Positions 33,514 through 42,588 are shown, counted from the first letter of the stretch. The stretch is DNA of 64,000 nt from Actinacidiphila guanduensis (GCF_900103985.1 NZ_FNIE01000003.1:434001-498000); one strand, 5' to 3'. Program-made: numbers and translations. Notes: generated by a model not told the origin, from the letters alone.

Positions 33514-34296
33514 ATGGGCGACAGCGTGCTGTACGAGGTCGGGGACGGTCTGGCGACGGTGACGCTCAACCGGCCGGAGGCGATGAACGCGCTCGACACC
33601 GGCACCAAGGACGCGCTGCGGGACAGCCTGCGCGCGGCCGCCGCCGACGAGGCGGTGCGGGCGGTGCTGCTCACCGGGCGGGGCAAGGCGTTCTGCGTCG
33701 GCCAGGACCTCAAGGAGCACGTCGGCATCCTGGAGGCCGGCGGCGGCATGACGACGGTCGCCGAGCACTACAACCCGATCGCGCTCGCCATCGCCACCAT
33801 GCCCAAGCCGGTCGTCGCGGCCGTCAACGGGGTCGCGGCCGGCGCGGGCGCGGGCTTCGCCTTCGCCGCCGACCACCGGATCGCCGCCGACACCGCCTCC
33901 TTCACCACCGCCTTCGCCGGCGTGGCGCTGTCCACGGACTCGGGCATGTCGTGGACGCTGCAGCGGCTGGTCGGCTACGGCCGGGCCGCCGAGCTGCTCT
34001 ACTTCCCGCGCGCGGTCCCGGCCGACGAGGCCCTCGCCCTCGGCCTGGTGCACCGCGTGGTGCCGGCCGGCGAACTGGCCGGCGAGGCGCTCGCGCTGGC
34101 CCGCCGCCTGGCCGAGGGCCCCACGCTCGCCTACGCCGCCATGAAGGAGGCCCTCGCCTACGCGAGCACGGCCACCCTGCCCGAGGCGCTGGAGCGCGAG
34201 GACCGGCTGCAGAAGGCGGCGGGCGCCTCCGCGGACCACCGCGCGGCGGTGTCGGCCTTCGTCCGCAAGGAGCGCCCGCGCTTCACCGGCCGGTGA
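33514..34296 (+). CDS. Enoyl-CoA hydratase/isomerase family protein (PaaG-like)
   Basis: The 260-residue crotonase-fold enzyme has the oxyanion-hole sequences GKAFCVGQDLKEH and NGVAAGAGAGFAFAAD. At the position of the second catalytic Glu of hydratases it has Asp (ALSTDSGMSW), as in PaaG-type isomerases. It likely acts on an acyl-CoA in phenylacetate or fatty-acid degradation, but no other paa or fad gene is near. The C-terminus ends RKERPRFTGR. It overlaps the convergent tag gene by 14 bp. Confidence 0.9.
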   Translation: MGDSVLYEVGDGLATVTLNRPEAMNALDTGTKDALRDSLRAAAADEAVRAVLLTGRGKAFCVGQDLKEHVGILEAGGGMTTVAEHYNPIALAIATMPKPVVAAVNGVAAGAGAGFAFAADHRIAADTASFTTAFAGVALSTDSGMSWTLQRLVGYGRAAELLYFPRAVPADEALALGLVHRVVPAGELAGEALALARRLAEGPTLAYAAMKEALAYASTATLPEALEREDRLQKAAGASADHRAAVSAFVRKERPRFTGR

Positions 34297-34888
34297 CGCC
34301 GGTCCTGGCCACGCAGTCGGCGAGGTGGTCGTCGACCAGGCCGCACGCCTGCATCAGGGCGTAGGCGGTGGTCGGGCCGACGAACCGGAAGCCGCGCTTC
34401 TTGAGGTCCTTGGCCAGGGCGGCGGACTCCGGGCTGGTCGCGGGGACGTCGGCGGTGGTCTTGGGCACCGGCCTGGTCGCGGGGTCGGGCGCGAACGACC
34501 AGATCAGCGCGTCCAGGCCACCCTCATAGGTGTCGCGGACGGCACGGGCCGCGACCGCGTTGGCCATGGCAGCGTCGACCTTGGCCCGGTTGCGGATGAT
34601 GCCGGGGTCCGCGAGCAGCCGGACCCGGTCCTCGTCGGTGAAGGCGGCCACGGCGTCGATACGGAAGCCGTGGAAGGCGGCCCGGAAGGTCTCACGGCGG
34701 CGCAGGATGGTGATCCAGGACAGGCCGGACTGGAAGGCCTCCAGGCAGATCCGCTCGAAGAGCGCGTCGTCGCCGTGGACCGGGCGCCCCCACTCCTCGT
34801 CGTGGTAGGCGAGGTAGTCGGGGGTGGACAGGCCCCAGGGGCAGCGCAGCCGCCCGTCGGGACCCTCGACGGTGCCGCCGTCGCTCAT
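34283..34888 (-). CDS. tag: DNA-3-methyladenine glycosylase I
   Basis: The 201-residue protein has the Tag signature RCPWGLSTPDYLAYHDEEWG, whose Cys and His are zinc ligands, and FQSGLSWITILRRRE around the helix-hairpin region; HLADCVAR near the end supplies the other ligands. It excises 3-methyladenine from alkylated DNA. The ATG at 34888 overlaps the stop of the DivIVA-like gene (ATGA), so they form an operon. The 3' end overlaps the hydratase gene. Confidence 0.94.
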   Translation of the reverse strand: MSDGGTVEGPDGRLRCPWGLSTPDYLAYHDEEWGRPVHGDDALFERICLEAFQSGLSWITILRRRETFRAAFHGFRIDAVAAFTDEDRVRLLADPGIIRNRAKVDAAMANAVAARAVRDTYEGGLDALIWSFAPDPATRPVPKTTADVPATSPESAALAKDLKKRGFRFVGPTTAYALMQACGLVDDHLADCVARTGVTGR

Positions 34889-35406
34889 TCGGCCGTCCCC
34901 TCCGGGCGGCCGGGCTCCTGCCCGTACTCCTGGCCCCCGCCCGGCCGGTACTCGTGGGCGCCGCCCCGGCCGTACTCCTGCCCGTACTGCTGCGGGTCGC
35001 CGTCCGCGGGGCCGTACTGCTCGTACGGGGCGCCCTGGCCGGGCTGGGGCAGGGTGTGCGGGTCGAGCCGGACCGGGCCCTGCGGCCGGCTGCCCTCCAG
35101 CAGGGCCGTACCGCCGCCGCGGACACCGGCCAGCGACGCCTCCAGTTCGGCGATGCGGGCGTCGCGCTCGGCGAGTTCGGCGCCGAGCCGGTCCAGCACC
35201 TCGTCCACCTCGTCCATGCGGTAGCCGCGCACGCCGACGGGCAGCCGCATCGCCTCGACGTCGGCCCGCACCAGCGGGCGGTCCGGGGGGAGCCGGTCCT
35301 GGATGCGTTCGGGCTCGGCGTCCTTGAGGGCGCCGCCGTCGCCGAGCACGGCCAGTGCCACCGCCGCGACCACCACGGCGAGCGCGATGAGCATGAACCA
35401 GAACAA
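34885..35406 (-). CDS. DivIVA-domain membrane protein
   Basis: A 173-residue protein with an N-terminal membrane helix (FWFMLIALAVVVAAVALAVLG), a DivIVA-like segment (RGYRMDEVDEVLDRLGAELAERDARIAELEASL) that should form a coiled coil, and a Gly/Pro/Tyr/Gln-rich tail with EYG repeats. It resembles Rv1209 of M. tuberculosis and may localise at curved membrane or septa. The TTG at 35406 follows GGGAG by 6 nt and gives the family N-terminus. The frame continues far upstream only as a shadow of folP2. Confidence 0.85.
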   Translation of the reverse strand: MFWFMLIALAVVVAAVALAVLGDGGALKDAEPERIQDRLPPDRPLVRADVEAMRLPVGVRGYRMDEVDEVLDRLGAELAERDARIAELEASLAGVRGGGTALLEGSRPQGPVRLDPHTLPQPGQGAPYEQYGPADGDPQQYGQEYGRGGAHEYRPGGGQEYGQEPGRPEGTAE

Positions 35407-35484
35407 CTCGATCTCCCGGGGTCCGACCCTACGTGTCAGGCACGATCGTGCCACGATCGCATGAGTCAGAGATGAGGAGCGACC

Positions 35485-36348
35485 GTGGCAATTCGGCTGG
35501 GCACCCGGGAATTCGGCGAGCGGGAGCCGGTGATCATGGCGATCGTCAACCGGACGCCGGACTCCTTCTACGACCAGGGGGCCACCTTCACCGACGAGCC
35601 GGCCCTGGAGCGGGTCGAGCAGGTGATCGCCGAGGGGGCCGCGATCGTCGACATCGGCGGGGTGAAGGCGGGGCCGGGCGAGGAGGTCACCGCGGGTGAG
35701 GAGATCCTGCGCACGGTGGGCTTCGTCGCCGAGGTGCGCCGCCGCCACCCGGACGTCGTGATCAGCGTCGACACCTGGCGGCACGAGGTCGCCGAGGCGG
35801 TCTGCGAGGCCGGGGCCGACCTGCTCAACGACGCGTGGGGCGGGGTGGACCCCAAGCTGGCGGAGGTCGCCGCGCGGTACGGGGCAGGGCTGGTCTGCAC
35901 CCACGCGGGCGGGGTGCGGCCGCGCACCCGGCCGCACCGGATCGGCTACGAGGATGTGATGGCCGACATCCTGCGGGTCACGGTGGGGCTGGCCGAGCGG
36001 GCGCTCGCGCTCGGCGTCCGGCGCGACGGCATCCTCATCGACCCCGGGCACGACTTCGGCAAGAACACGCGGCACTCGCTGGAGGCGACCCGGCGGCTGC
36101 CGGAGATGACGGCGACGGGGTGGCCGGTTCTGGTCTCCCTGTCGAACAAGGACTTCGTGGGCGAGACGCTGGACCGGCCGGTCAAGGAGCGGCTCATCGG
36201 CACGCTCGCCACCACGGCGGTCTCCGCGTGGCTGGGGGCGCAGGTGTACCGGGTCCACGAGGTGGCGGAGACGCGGCAGGTCCTGGACATGGTCGCCTCC
36301 CTGGCCGGCCACCGCCCCCCTGCCGTCGCCCGCCGCGGTCTCGCGTAA
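35485..36348 (+). CDS. folP2: Dihydropteroate synthase-like protein (FolP2 type)
   Basis: The 287-residue TIM-barrel protein aligns with dihydropteroate synthase: NRTPDSFYD, DTWRHEVAEA and LIDPGHDFGKNT. The usual loop GGESTRPG that binds p-aminobenzoate is replaced by GGVKAGPG, so the key Ser/Thr/Arg are missing. This matches the mycobacterial FolP2 paralogue, which as I recall lacks dihydropteroate synthase activity. GTG at 35485 follows GAGGAG. It is divergent from the DivIVA-like gene. Confidence 0.88.
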   Translation: MAIRLGTREFGEREPVIMAIVNRTPDSFYDQGATFTDEPALERVEQVIAEGAAIVDIGGVKAGPGEEVTAGEEILRTVGFVAEVRRRHPDVVISVDTWRHEVAEAVCEAGADLLNDAWGGVDPKLAEVAARYGAGLVCTHAGGVRPRTRPHRIGYEDVMADILRVTVGLAERALALGVRRDGILIDPGHDFGKNTRHSLEATRRLPEMTATGWPVLVSLSNKDFVGETLDRPVKERLIGTLATTAVSAWLGAQVYRVHEVAETRQVLDMVASLAGHRPPAVARRGLA

Positions 36349-36431
36349 CGGGGCGGCCATACGCCGTAGGGCTTCCCGTCTCGCCGCCGCCTGCCGCCCG
36401 GCTGTGGCGGTGCCCCCTCTGGGGGAGCAGT

Positions 36432-36546
36432 CCTCCCCCAGAGCTTCGCCTGGGGGCCCCAGCGCCCCTATGGGGCTCGCCTTCGCACGAAGGGCAAGGT
36501 TTTCGGGGGCGCTGGGGGTACCTCCCAGGCGAAGCTCTGGGGGAGG
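36432..36546. repeat. Long imperfect hairpin between folP2 and the LOG gene
   Basis: CCTCCCCCAGAGCTTCGCC plus TGGG (36432-36454) is an exact inverted repeat of 36524-36546 (23 bp). Inside it, CCCCAGCGCCCC and GGGGCGCTGGGG form a further 12-bp stem. It lies between two convergent genes and probably terminates both. The right part belongs to the dispersed element also found at 39780. Confidence 0.92.
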
Positions 36547-36555
36547 AACTGCGCG
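36483..36555 (-). repeat. Dispersed intergenic element, copy A
   Basis: Read on the minus strand from 36555, CGCGCAGTTCCTCCCCCAGA and the following 50 bases match 39780-39854 with only a few differences. The orientation is opposite to the copy at 39780. Confidence 0.9.
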
Positions 36556-36628
36556 AGTAACCGGCCACCGGCCCGCGGTCGGGAACGCGCGGAACCCCCT
36601 ACGGCGGGGAGCCGTACCCCCGCATCCG

Positions 36629-37456
36629 CTAGGCAGATTCCTTCGTCACCAAAGAGACCGCCTCTTCGATGTCGTCCGTGACGTGGAAGAGTTCGAGGTC
36701 GGCGGAGGACGCCTTGCCCTGGGCGACGAGGGTGCGGTGGATCCAGTCCACCAGGCCGCCCCAGTACTCGGTGCCGAAGAGCACGATCGGGAAGCGCGTC
36801 ACCTTCTTGGTCTGGACGAGGGTGAGCGCCTCGAACAGCTCGTCGAGCGTCCCGAAGCCGCCCGGCAGCACCACGAACCCCCGCGCGTACTTCACGAACA
36901 TCGTCTTGCGCACGAAGAAGTAGCGGAAGTTCACGCCGATGTCGACGTAGGGGTTGAGCCCCTGCTCGAAGGGCAGCTCGATACCGAGCCCGACGGAGAC
37001 CCCGCCGGCGGCGAGCGCACCCTTGTTCGCGGCCTCCATGGCCCCCGGCCCGCCTCCGGTGATCACGGCGAAGCCCGCCTCGGCGAGCGCGCGCCCGATC
37101 CGCACGCCGGCCTCGTACTCGCGGGACTCCACCGGTGTGCGGGCCGAGCCGAAGACGCTGACGGCGGGGCCGAGCTCGGCGAGCGCCCCGAAGCCCTCCA
37201 CGAACTCGGACTGGATGCGCAGCACCCGCCAGGGGTCGCTGTGCACCCACTCGGCGTCCCCGCGGCTGTCCAGCAGCCGCTGGTCGGTCGTCCCGGAGAG
37301 CACCTGCCCGCGGCGGCGGATCACGGGACCGGTGTGCCGCTCGGGCCACCCCCGGCCCTCGGGCCGCCCCTCGGCGGCCGCGTTGGCGGCGGCCGCCGCC
37401 TCCTGCCACGGGTCCGCGCCCGAAGGCGCGTCCTGGGGATCGGTTGCGTCAGTCAT
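36629..37456 (-). CDS. LOG family protein (TIGR00730 / YgdH-type)
   Basis: A 275-residue Rossmann-fold protein with GGGPGAMEA and PGGFGTLDE, the nucleotide-binding motifs of the LOG (lysine decarboxylase-like) family. Members cleave ribose 5'-phosphate from cytokinin or AMP-type nucleotides; the in vivo substrate in streptomycetes is not known. The first 70 residues are an extension containing RRRGQVLSG. TACGCT is 6 nt before the ATG at 37456, so it is probably leaderless. It lies downstream of dapE's neighbourhood as in M. tuberculosis. Confidence 0.9.
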   Translation of the reverse strand: MTDATDPQDAPSGADPWQEAAAAANAAAEGRPEGRGWPERHTGPVIRRRGQVLSGTTDQRLLDSRGDAEWVHSDPWRVLRIQSEFVEGFGALAELGPAVSVFGSARTPVESREYEAGVRIGRALAEAGFAVITGGGPGAMEAANKGALAAGGVSVGLGIELPFEQGLNPYVDIGVNFRYFFVRKTMFVKYARGFVVLPGGFGTLDELFEALTLVQTKKVTRFPIVLFGTEYWGGLVDWIHRTLVAQGKASSADLELFHVTDDIEEAVSLVTKESA

Positions 37457-37548
37457 ACCCGCAGCGTACGCATGAGCGGCCCGCGGACGGCGGCACGGGC
37501 CGCGGCCGGGCTCCCGGCGGGGCTCGCACCGGGGCGCGCCGGGAGCCG

Positions 37549-38610
37549 TCAGGCGGTGAGCCAGCGGCGCAGGGTGGCCTCGGACTGCTCGACGGCGGCG
37601 ACGGCGACGTTCTCCTCGCGGGTGTGGGCGAGCGTGGGGTCGCCGGGGCCGTAGTTCACCGCGGGCACGCCGAGGGCGGCGAAGCGGGCCACGTCCGTCC
37701 ACGCCTCCTTGGCGGCCGGCGGGGTGCCCACGGCCGCCACGAAGGCCGCGGCCGCCGGGTGGGACAGGCCGGGCAGGGCGCCGGGGGCGCTGTCGGTGAG
37801 CACCACCTCGAACCCCTCGAAGATGCCGCGCACCCGCTCCAGCGCCTCGTCCTCCGACTGGTCGGGTGAGAAGCGGTAGTTGACGGTGACCGCGCAGGAG
37901 TCGGGGATGACGTTGCCCGCGTGGCCGCCCTCGATCAGCACGGCGTTGAGCCCCTCGGGGTAGACCAGGCCGTCGATCTCGACCCGGCGCGGGGTGTACT
38001 CGGCGAGCCGGGTGAGGATGGGCGCGGCCTTGTGGATGGCGTTCTCGCCGAGCCAGCTGCGGGCGGAGTGGGCGCGCCGCCCGGTGGTCTGCACCCGCAC
38101 CCGCAGGGTGCCCTGGCAGCCGCCGTCCACCCGGTTCGCGGTGGGCTCCAGGAGTACGGCGAAGTCCCCGGCGAGCCAGTCGGGATGGTGCTCGGCGAGC
38201 CGGCGCAGGCCGTTGAACTCGGCGGCGATCTCCTCGGCGTCGTAGAAGACGTAGGTCACGTCCCGGTTGGGCGCGGCGAGTTCGGCGGCGAGCTTGAGCT
38301 GCACCGCGACGCCGGCCTTCATGTCGGTGGTGCCGCAGCCCCACAGCAGGCCGTCCTCGTCCAGCCGCGAGGGGAGGTTGTCCGCGATCGGCACGGTGTC
38401 CAAGTGCCCGGCGAGCACGACGCGTTCGGCCCGGCCGAGGCGGGTGCGGGCCACCACCGCGTCGCCGTCGCGGTCCACCGCGAGGTGCGGCACGGCCCGC
38501 AGCGCGCCCTCCACGAGGTCGGCGAGCGGCTTCTCCTCGCGGCTGACCGAGGGGACGTCCACGAGCTGCGCGGTCAGGGCGCCCACGGGCTGGGCCAGGT
38601 CGAGTTCCAT
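37549..38610 (-). CDS. dapE: Succinyl-diaminopimelate desuccinylase
   Basis: The 353-residue M20 metallopeptidase has the metal-ligand motifs [23 protein letters not shown] and the dimerisation-domain NVIPD. It hydrolyses N-succinyl-LL-diaminopimelate to LL-DAP in the cytoplasm, feeding lysine and peptidoglycan. The partner aminotransferase dapC is 1.3 kb away. TATCCT lies 6 nt before the ATG at 38610, with no ribosome-binding site, so it is likely leaderless. Confidence 0.94.
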   Translation of the reverse strand: MELDLAQPVGALTAQLVDVPSVSREEKPLADLVEGALRAVPHLAVDRDGDAVVARTRLGRAERVVLAGHLDTVPIADNLPSRLDEDGLLWGCGTTDMKAGVAVQLKLAAELAAPNRDVTYVFYDAEEIAAEFNGLRRLAEHHPDWLAGDFAVLLEPTANRVDGGCQGTLRVRVQTTGRRAHSARSWLGENAIHKAAPILTRLAEYTPRRVEIDGLVYPEGLNAVLIEGGHAGNVIPDSCAVTVNYRFSPDQSEDEALERVRGIFEGFEVVLTDSAPGALPGLSHPAAAAFVAAVGTPPAAKEAWTDVARFAALGVPAVNYGPGDPTLAHTREENVAVAAVEQSEATLRRWLTA

Positions 38611-38727
38611 GGTCCGAGGATAGGGCGGCGGCTCCCGCGCGGCCGCCGGACGATCTTCGCGGCGCCGTCCGAGCGGGGCGCGCGGCGGGTGGCCGGAGCG
38701 GGGCCCGAGTTTCGGTAGGGTGCGCAC

Positions 38728-39702
38728 GTGCCCGCGTCACCCTCCCCCGCGGGGAAGTCCTCCCCCGCCTCCGAGAAGCGTCGCGGCTGCGGACTGCGGT
38801 TCGTGGCCGCTCTCGTCGTGCTGCTGGCCGCGGCGGGCTGGCTCGCCTACCACTTCGGGTACAACAGGGGCCCCGCGTCGGCCGGTTGCACGGTCCGCGC
38901 GGACGGCGACGTGCTCGACCTCGACCCGGACCAGGCGTCGAACGCGGCGACGATCGCCGCCGTCGCGACCTCGCGCGGGCTGCCCGAGCGGGCGCTGACG
39001 ATAGCGCTGGCGACCTCGCTGCAGGAGTCGCAGCTGCGCAACATCGACCACGGCGACCGGGACTCGCTCGGGCTGTTCCAGCAGCGCCCCTCGCAGGGCT
39101 GGGGCACCGCGCAGCAGATCCTCGACCCCGTGTACGCCTCGAACTCCTTCTTCGACAGCCTGGTGAAGATCCAGGGCTACACGCGGCTGCCGCTGACCGT
39201 GGCCGCGCAGCGGGTCCAGCGCAGCGGCTACCCGCAGGCGTACGCCAAGCACGAGGCCGACGCCACCCTGCTGTCCTCGGCGCTGACCGGCCGCGACGCG
39301 GGGGCGCTGAGCTGTACGACCGGGGCGGACACGCCCTACAGCGCGGGCGGCCGGCTGGGCCGCGCGTCGGCCGTGACCGCCCGGCTCACCCGCGAGTTCG
39401 GCGACCAGGTCAAGCCGCGCGCCGACAGCGGCGATCCGCGGACCGTGGCGGTGCCGTCGACTCCGTCGGGGGGTGCCGCGGAGGGGGACGGCCGCCGCCG
39501 GGGCTGGGAGCTGGCCCAGTGGGCGGTGGCCCACGCGCACGACCTGAAGGTGGAGCGGGTGTCGTTCGGTGACATGCGCTGGGACGCTGCTCGCTCGGAG
39601 AAGGGGTGGCAGAAGGCGGCTCCGGTGGAGAGCCGCACCAATGCGAAGGGGTCCTCCGCGCAGGTGCCGGACACGCTCGTGCGTATCACGGTGGCCCGCT
39701 GA
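38728..39702 (+). CDS. Membrane-anchored lysozyme-like / lytic transglycosylase-type protein
   Basis: A 324-residue protein with an N-terminal membrane helix ([19 protein letters not shown]) and an external domain. The stretch [20 protein letters not shown] followed by [13 protein letters not shown] looks like a lysozyme-like fold with a catalytic Glu and the family's GLFQ segment. The C-terminal 80 residues ([19 protein letters not shown]) form a second small domain. I infer a peptidoglycan-acting enzyme; activity is unproven. GTG at 38728 is preceded 6 nt by TAGGGT and has no ribosome-binding site. Confidence 0.78.
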   Translation: MPASPSPAGKSSPASEKRRGCGLRFVAALVVLLAAAGWLAYHFGYNRGPASAGCTVRADGDVLDLDPDQASNAATIAAVATSRGLPERALTIALATSLQESQLRNIDHGDRDSLGLFQQRPSQGWGTAQQILDPVYASNSFFDSLVKIQGYTRLPLTVAAQRVQRSGYPQAYAKHEADATLLSSALTGRDAGALSCTTGADTPYSAGGRLGRASAVTARLTREFGDQVKPRADSGDPRTVAVPSTPSGGAAEGDGRRRGWELAQWAVAHAHDLKVERVSFGDMRWDAARSEKGWQKAAPVESRTNAKGSSAQVPDTLVRITVAR

Positions 39703-39779
39703 GCCTTGGTTTGGAGCGGGGCGGCTTCCCGCCGCAGGGGTTCCCGGCCATTCCCGGCCCCAGCCCGGTGGCCTCTTCC

Positions 39780-39898
39780 CGCGCAGTTCCTCCCCCAGAG
39801 CTTCGCCTGGGAGGTACCCCCAGCGCCCCTGAAAAACCTCGCCCTTCGCACGCAGGGCGAGCCCCACAGGGGCGCGGGGAACTGCGCGAGCAGCCACG
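39780..39898 (+). repeat. Dispersed intergenic element, copy B
   Basis: CGCGCAGTTCC at 39780-39790 pairs with GGAACTGCGCG near 39887, enclosing smaller stems, so the element can fold into one long hairpin. Its first 75 bases match 36483-36555 in inverted orientation; its right end carries the core of the array at 16.2-16.9 kb. It lies between a plus-strand gene and the end of dapC and may terminate both. Confidence 0.88.
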
Positions 39899-39954
39899 AC
39901 GGCGCGGCAGTCGGCGACGAGACGGGAACCCAAGCGGCGAGGAGCCGACCCGAC

Positions 39955-41064
39955 CTAGCGCGAAAGGCGGGCGGCGGCTGCGGCGACGCGCTCGTCGGTG
40001 GCGGTGAGGGCGATGCGGACGTAGGGGGTGCCCGAGGGGCCGTAGAACTCGCCGGGGGCGACGAGGATGCCGCGCTTGGCGAGGTCCGCCACCGTGTCCC
40101 AGCAGTTCTCACCCCGGGTCGCCCAGAGGTAGAGGCTCGCCTCGCTGTGCTCGATGCGGAAGCCCGCCGCCTCGACGGCGGCCCGCAGCACCGCGCGCCG
40201 CCGCGCGTACCGCTCCTTCTGCTCGACCGCGTGCTCGCGGTCCAGGAGCGCCGCGGCCATCGCGGCCTGCACCGGCTGCGGCACGATCATCCCGGCGTGC
40301 TTGCGGATGCCGAGCAGTTCGGCGACGACGGCCGGGTCGCCGGCGAGGAACGCCCCCCGGTAGCCGGCGAAGTTGGACCGCTTGGAGAGCGAGTGGACGG
40401 CGATCAGCCCGTCGTGGCTGTCGCCGCAGACGTCCGGGTGCAGCACCGAGACCGGCTCGGCGCCCTCCCAGCCCAGCTCGATGTAGCACTCGTCGGAGAC
40501 GACCAGGACCCCGTGCTCGCGCGCCCAGCCGACGATCCGGCGCAGTTCGGCGGCCGGCAGCACCCGCCCGGTCGGGTTGGAGGGGCTGTTGAGCCAGAGC
40601 AGCTTGGTGCGGGCCGGGTCGAGGTCGGCGACCGGATCGGCGTACGCGACGGGTTCGGCGCGGGCGATGCGGGCGCCGATCTCGTAGGTCGGGTAGGCGA
40701 GGTCGGGGAAGCCGACCTGGTCGCCCTCGCGCAGGTCGAGCAGGGTGGGCAGCCAGCCGACCAGCTCCTTGGAGCCGATCAGCGGCAGGACGTGGGCCGG
40801 GGCCGCGCCTGTGACGCCGTGCCAGCGCCGCAGGTAATCGGCGGCGGCCTCGCGCAGCGCCTTGGTGCCGTAGGTCAGCGGGTAGCCGGGGCTGTCGGCG
40901 GCCGCGGACAGCGCCGCGCGCACCACCTCGGGCACCGGGTCGACCGGGGTGCCCACCGACAGGTCCACGATGCCGTCGGGGTGCGCGGCCGCGGTGTCCT
41001 TGTACGGCTCCAGGCGGTCCCAGGGGAAGACCGGAAGGCGGGCGGAGATGCTCACCGTGCTCAC
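39955..41064 (-). CDS. dapC: Succinyldiaminopimelate transaminase
   Basis: The 369-residue fold-type I aminotransferase carries NSPSNPTGR, SDECYIELGWEG and the PLP lysine Lys228 in SLSKRSNFAGYR. It matches actinobacterial DapC, which converts N-succinyl-2-amino-6-ketopimelate to N-succinyl-LL-diaminopimelate using glutamate. It lies downstream of fdxA, an arrangement kept in mycobacteria (Rv1177-Rv1178). A hairpin between them suggests separate or attenuated transcription. GTG at 41064 is taken; a second GTG three codons later is possible. Confidence 0.92.
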   Translation of the reverse strand: MSTVSISARLPVFPWDRLEPYKDTAAAHPDGIVDLSVGTPVDPVPEVVRAALSAAADSPGYPLTYGTKALREAAADYLRRWHGVTGAAPAHVLPLIGSKELVGWLPTLLDLREGDQVGFPDLAYPTYEIGARIARAEPVAYADPVADLDPARTKLLWLNSPSNPTGRVLPAAELRRIVGWAREHGVLVVSDECYIELGWEGAEPVSVLHPDVCGDSHDGLIAVHSLSKRSNFAGYRGAFLAGDPAVVAELLGIRKHAGMIVPQPVQAAMAAALLDREHAVEQKERYARRRAVLRAAVEAAGFRIEHSEASLYLWATRGENCWDTVADLAKRGILVAPGEFYGPSGTPYVRIALTATDERVAAAAARLSR

Positions 41065-41083
41065 TCTCGCTTGTCGGGAAGGA

Positions 41084-41122
41084 CGCCGGGCCCCGTGCCC
41101 GCGAGGGTCACGGGGCCCGGCG
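41084..41122 (-). terminator. Hairpin between fdxA and dapC
   Basis: A perfect 14-bp stem (CGCCGGGCCCCGTG / CACGGGGCCCGGCG) with an 11-nt loop lies 20 nt past the fdxA stop and 20 nt before the dapC start. Confidence 0.9.
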
Positions 41123-41142
41123 GAGTCAGCCGTTCGCCGACG

Positions 41143-41463
41143 TCAGCCGTTCTGCGGCGGCAGCGCGGCGATGAAGGGGTGGTCCCGCTCGATCAGGCCC
41201 AGCTTGGAGGCGCCACCGGGCGAGCCGAGCTCGTCGAAGAACTCCACGTTGGCCTTGTAGTAGTCCTTCCACTCCTCCGGGGTGTCGTCCTCGTAGAAGA
41301 TGGCCTCGACCGGGCAGACCGGCTCGCACGCGCCGCAGTCGACGCACTCGTCCGGGTGGATGTACAAGGACCGGGAGCCCTCGTAGATGCAGTCGACCGG
41401 GCACTCTTCGATGCACGCCTTGTCCTTGACGTCTACACAAGGCTGCGCGATGACGTAGGTCAC
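41143..41463 (-). CDS. fdxA: 7Fe ferredoxin
   Basis: The 106-residue protein has C9-x7-C17-x3-C21P plus C25 (3Fe-4S type) and C40-x2-C43-x2-C46-x3-C50P (4Fe-4S), the pattern of seven-iron bacterial ferredoxins, and the usual C-terminal extension with KLGLIERDHPFIAALPP. It carries electrons in the cytoplasm to partners such as cytochromes P450. GTG at 41463 follows AGGAGGAACGACAGC. It is divergent from the GNAT gene. Confidence 0.96.
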   Translation of the reverse strand: MTYVIAQPCVDVKDKACIEECPVDCIYEGSRSLYIHPDECVDCGACEPVCPVEAIFYEDDTPEEWKDYYKANVEFFDELGSPGGASKLGLIERDHPFIAALPPQNG

Positions 41464-41571
41464 GCTGTCGTTCCTCCTCGATAGGGCTCATCTCGCGCGG
41501 GAGCGCGGCGTCGTCGATGCCCGCACCTAGTATCTCCGTTCCTGGGCACGATCCGAACAGGAGGGGCAGGC

Positions 41572-42588
41572 ATGCCAGGGGATTTCTCGGCCGCGGGTCG
41601 GCTCGAAATCCGTATCACCCCGTCTGACGTGGGAAAACGCGTGTCGGTGCGGCGGGTGGTCGAGATCGCCGACGGGCATCCTATGTTCACCGATACGGTC
41701 GGTGTTCTCGCATCCTGGGACGCGGGGGTGGTCTGCGTCACACGGCGGACCGGTGAGACCGTGCGGATCGCGGAGGAGGCGCTGGTGGCCGGGAAGGTGG
41801 TGCCGCCCGCTCCTGCCCGCCGTGCCCCGGCCGTCCCGCAGGTGACCGCCGAGGAGCTGGAGGCCGTTGCCTCGCGGGCCTGGCCGCCCCTGGAGAGCGC
41901 GGCCCTGGGCGGCTGGACGCTGCGCGCGGCCTACGAGGGCGACCCCGCCGCGCTGCCCGAGGGCGCGGTGCGGGCCGGCTTCACCCGGCGGGCCAACTCG
42001 GTGCTGGTGGGCGCGGACGCGGGGATGCCGCTGGACGAGGCGCTGGCCGCGGTCGTCGCCTGGTACGGCGAGCGCCGGCTGACGCCCTGGCTGCAAGTGC
42101 CCGACGGCTCGCCCTACGCGGCCGCGATCGAGGAGCGCGGCTGGGTCCGGGAGGCCGACTCGGTGCTGCGCACGGCGCCGCTCGCCCCGCTGACCGGGCT
42201 CGCCCCGGACACCGCCGTCACGCTCTCCCGCACCGCCGACGAGGAGTGGATCGCCGCCTACCACCGCACCGGCGGCCTGTCCCGGGTGGCGCTGGAGGTG
42301 GTCTCCGGCGGCCCCTCGGTGTGGTTCGCCACACTGCCCGGCGCGATCGGGCGGGTCGTGGTGGACGGGCCCTGGGCGCTGTTCGGCGCCGTCGAGGTGG
42401 CCCCGGAGCAGCGCCGCCGGGGCCTTGCCACCGCGATCATGGGCGCGCTGGCCCGGCGGGCGTACGACGAGGGCGCCACCGCGGCCTGCCTGCAGGTCGA
42501 GCGGGACAACGAGGGGGCGGGGGCGCTGTACGACCGGCTGGGCTTCACCGACCACCACGGGTACCACTACCGGCGCCCCGCGGCATGA
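41572..42588 (+). CDS. GNAT family N-acetyltransferase
   Basis: The 338-residue protein has an SH3-like N-terminal part (PSDVGKRVSVRRVVE) and a C-terminal GNAT domain with the acetyl-CoA-binding VAPEQRRRGLATAIMGAL and a YDRLGF end typical of the fold. The substrate is unknown. The ATG at 41572 follows AGGAGGGG. The divergent pairing with fdxA is also what I recall from mycobacteria (next to Rv1177). Its stop overlaps the next gene's ATG (ATGA). Confidence 0.9.
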   Translation: MPGDFSAAGRLEIRITPSDVGKRVSVRRVVEIADGHPMFTDTVGVLASWDAGVVCVTRRTGETVRIAEEALVAGKVVPPAPARRAPAVPQVTAEELEAVASRAWPPLESAALGGWTLRAAYEGDPAALPEGAVRAGFTRRANSVLVGADAGMPLDEALAAVVAWYGERRLTPWLQVPDGSPYAAAIEERGWVREADSVLRTAPLAPLTGLAPDTAVTLSRTADEEWIAAYHRTGGLSRVALEVVSGGPSVWFATLPGAIGRVVVDGPWALFGAVEVAPEQRRRGLATAIMGALARRAYDEGATAACLQVERDNEGAGALYDRLGFTDHHGYHYRRPAA

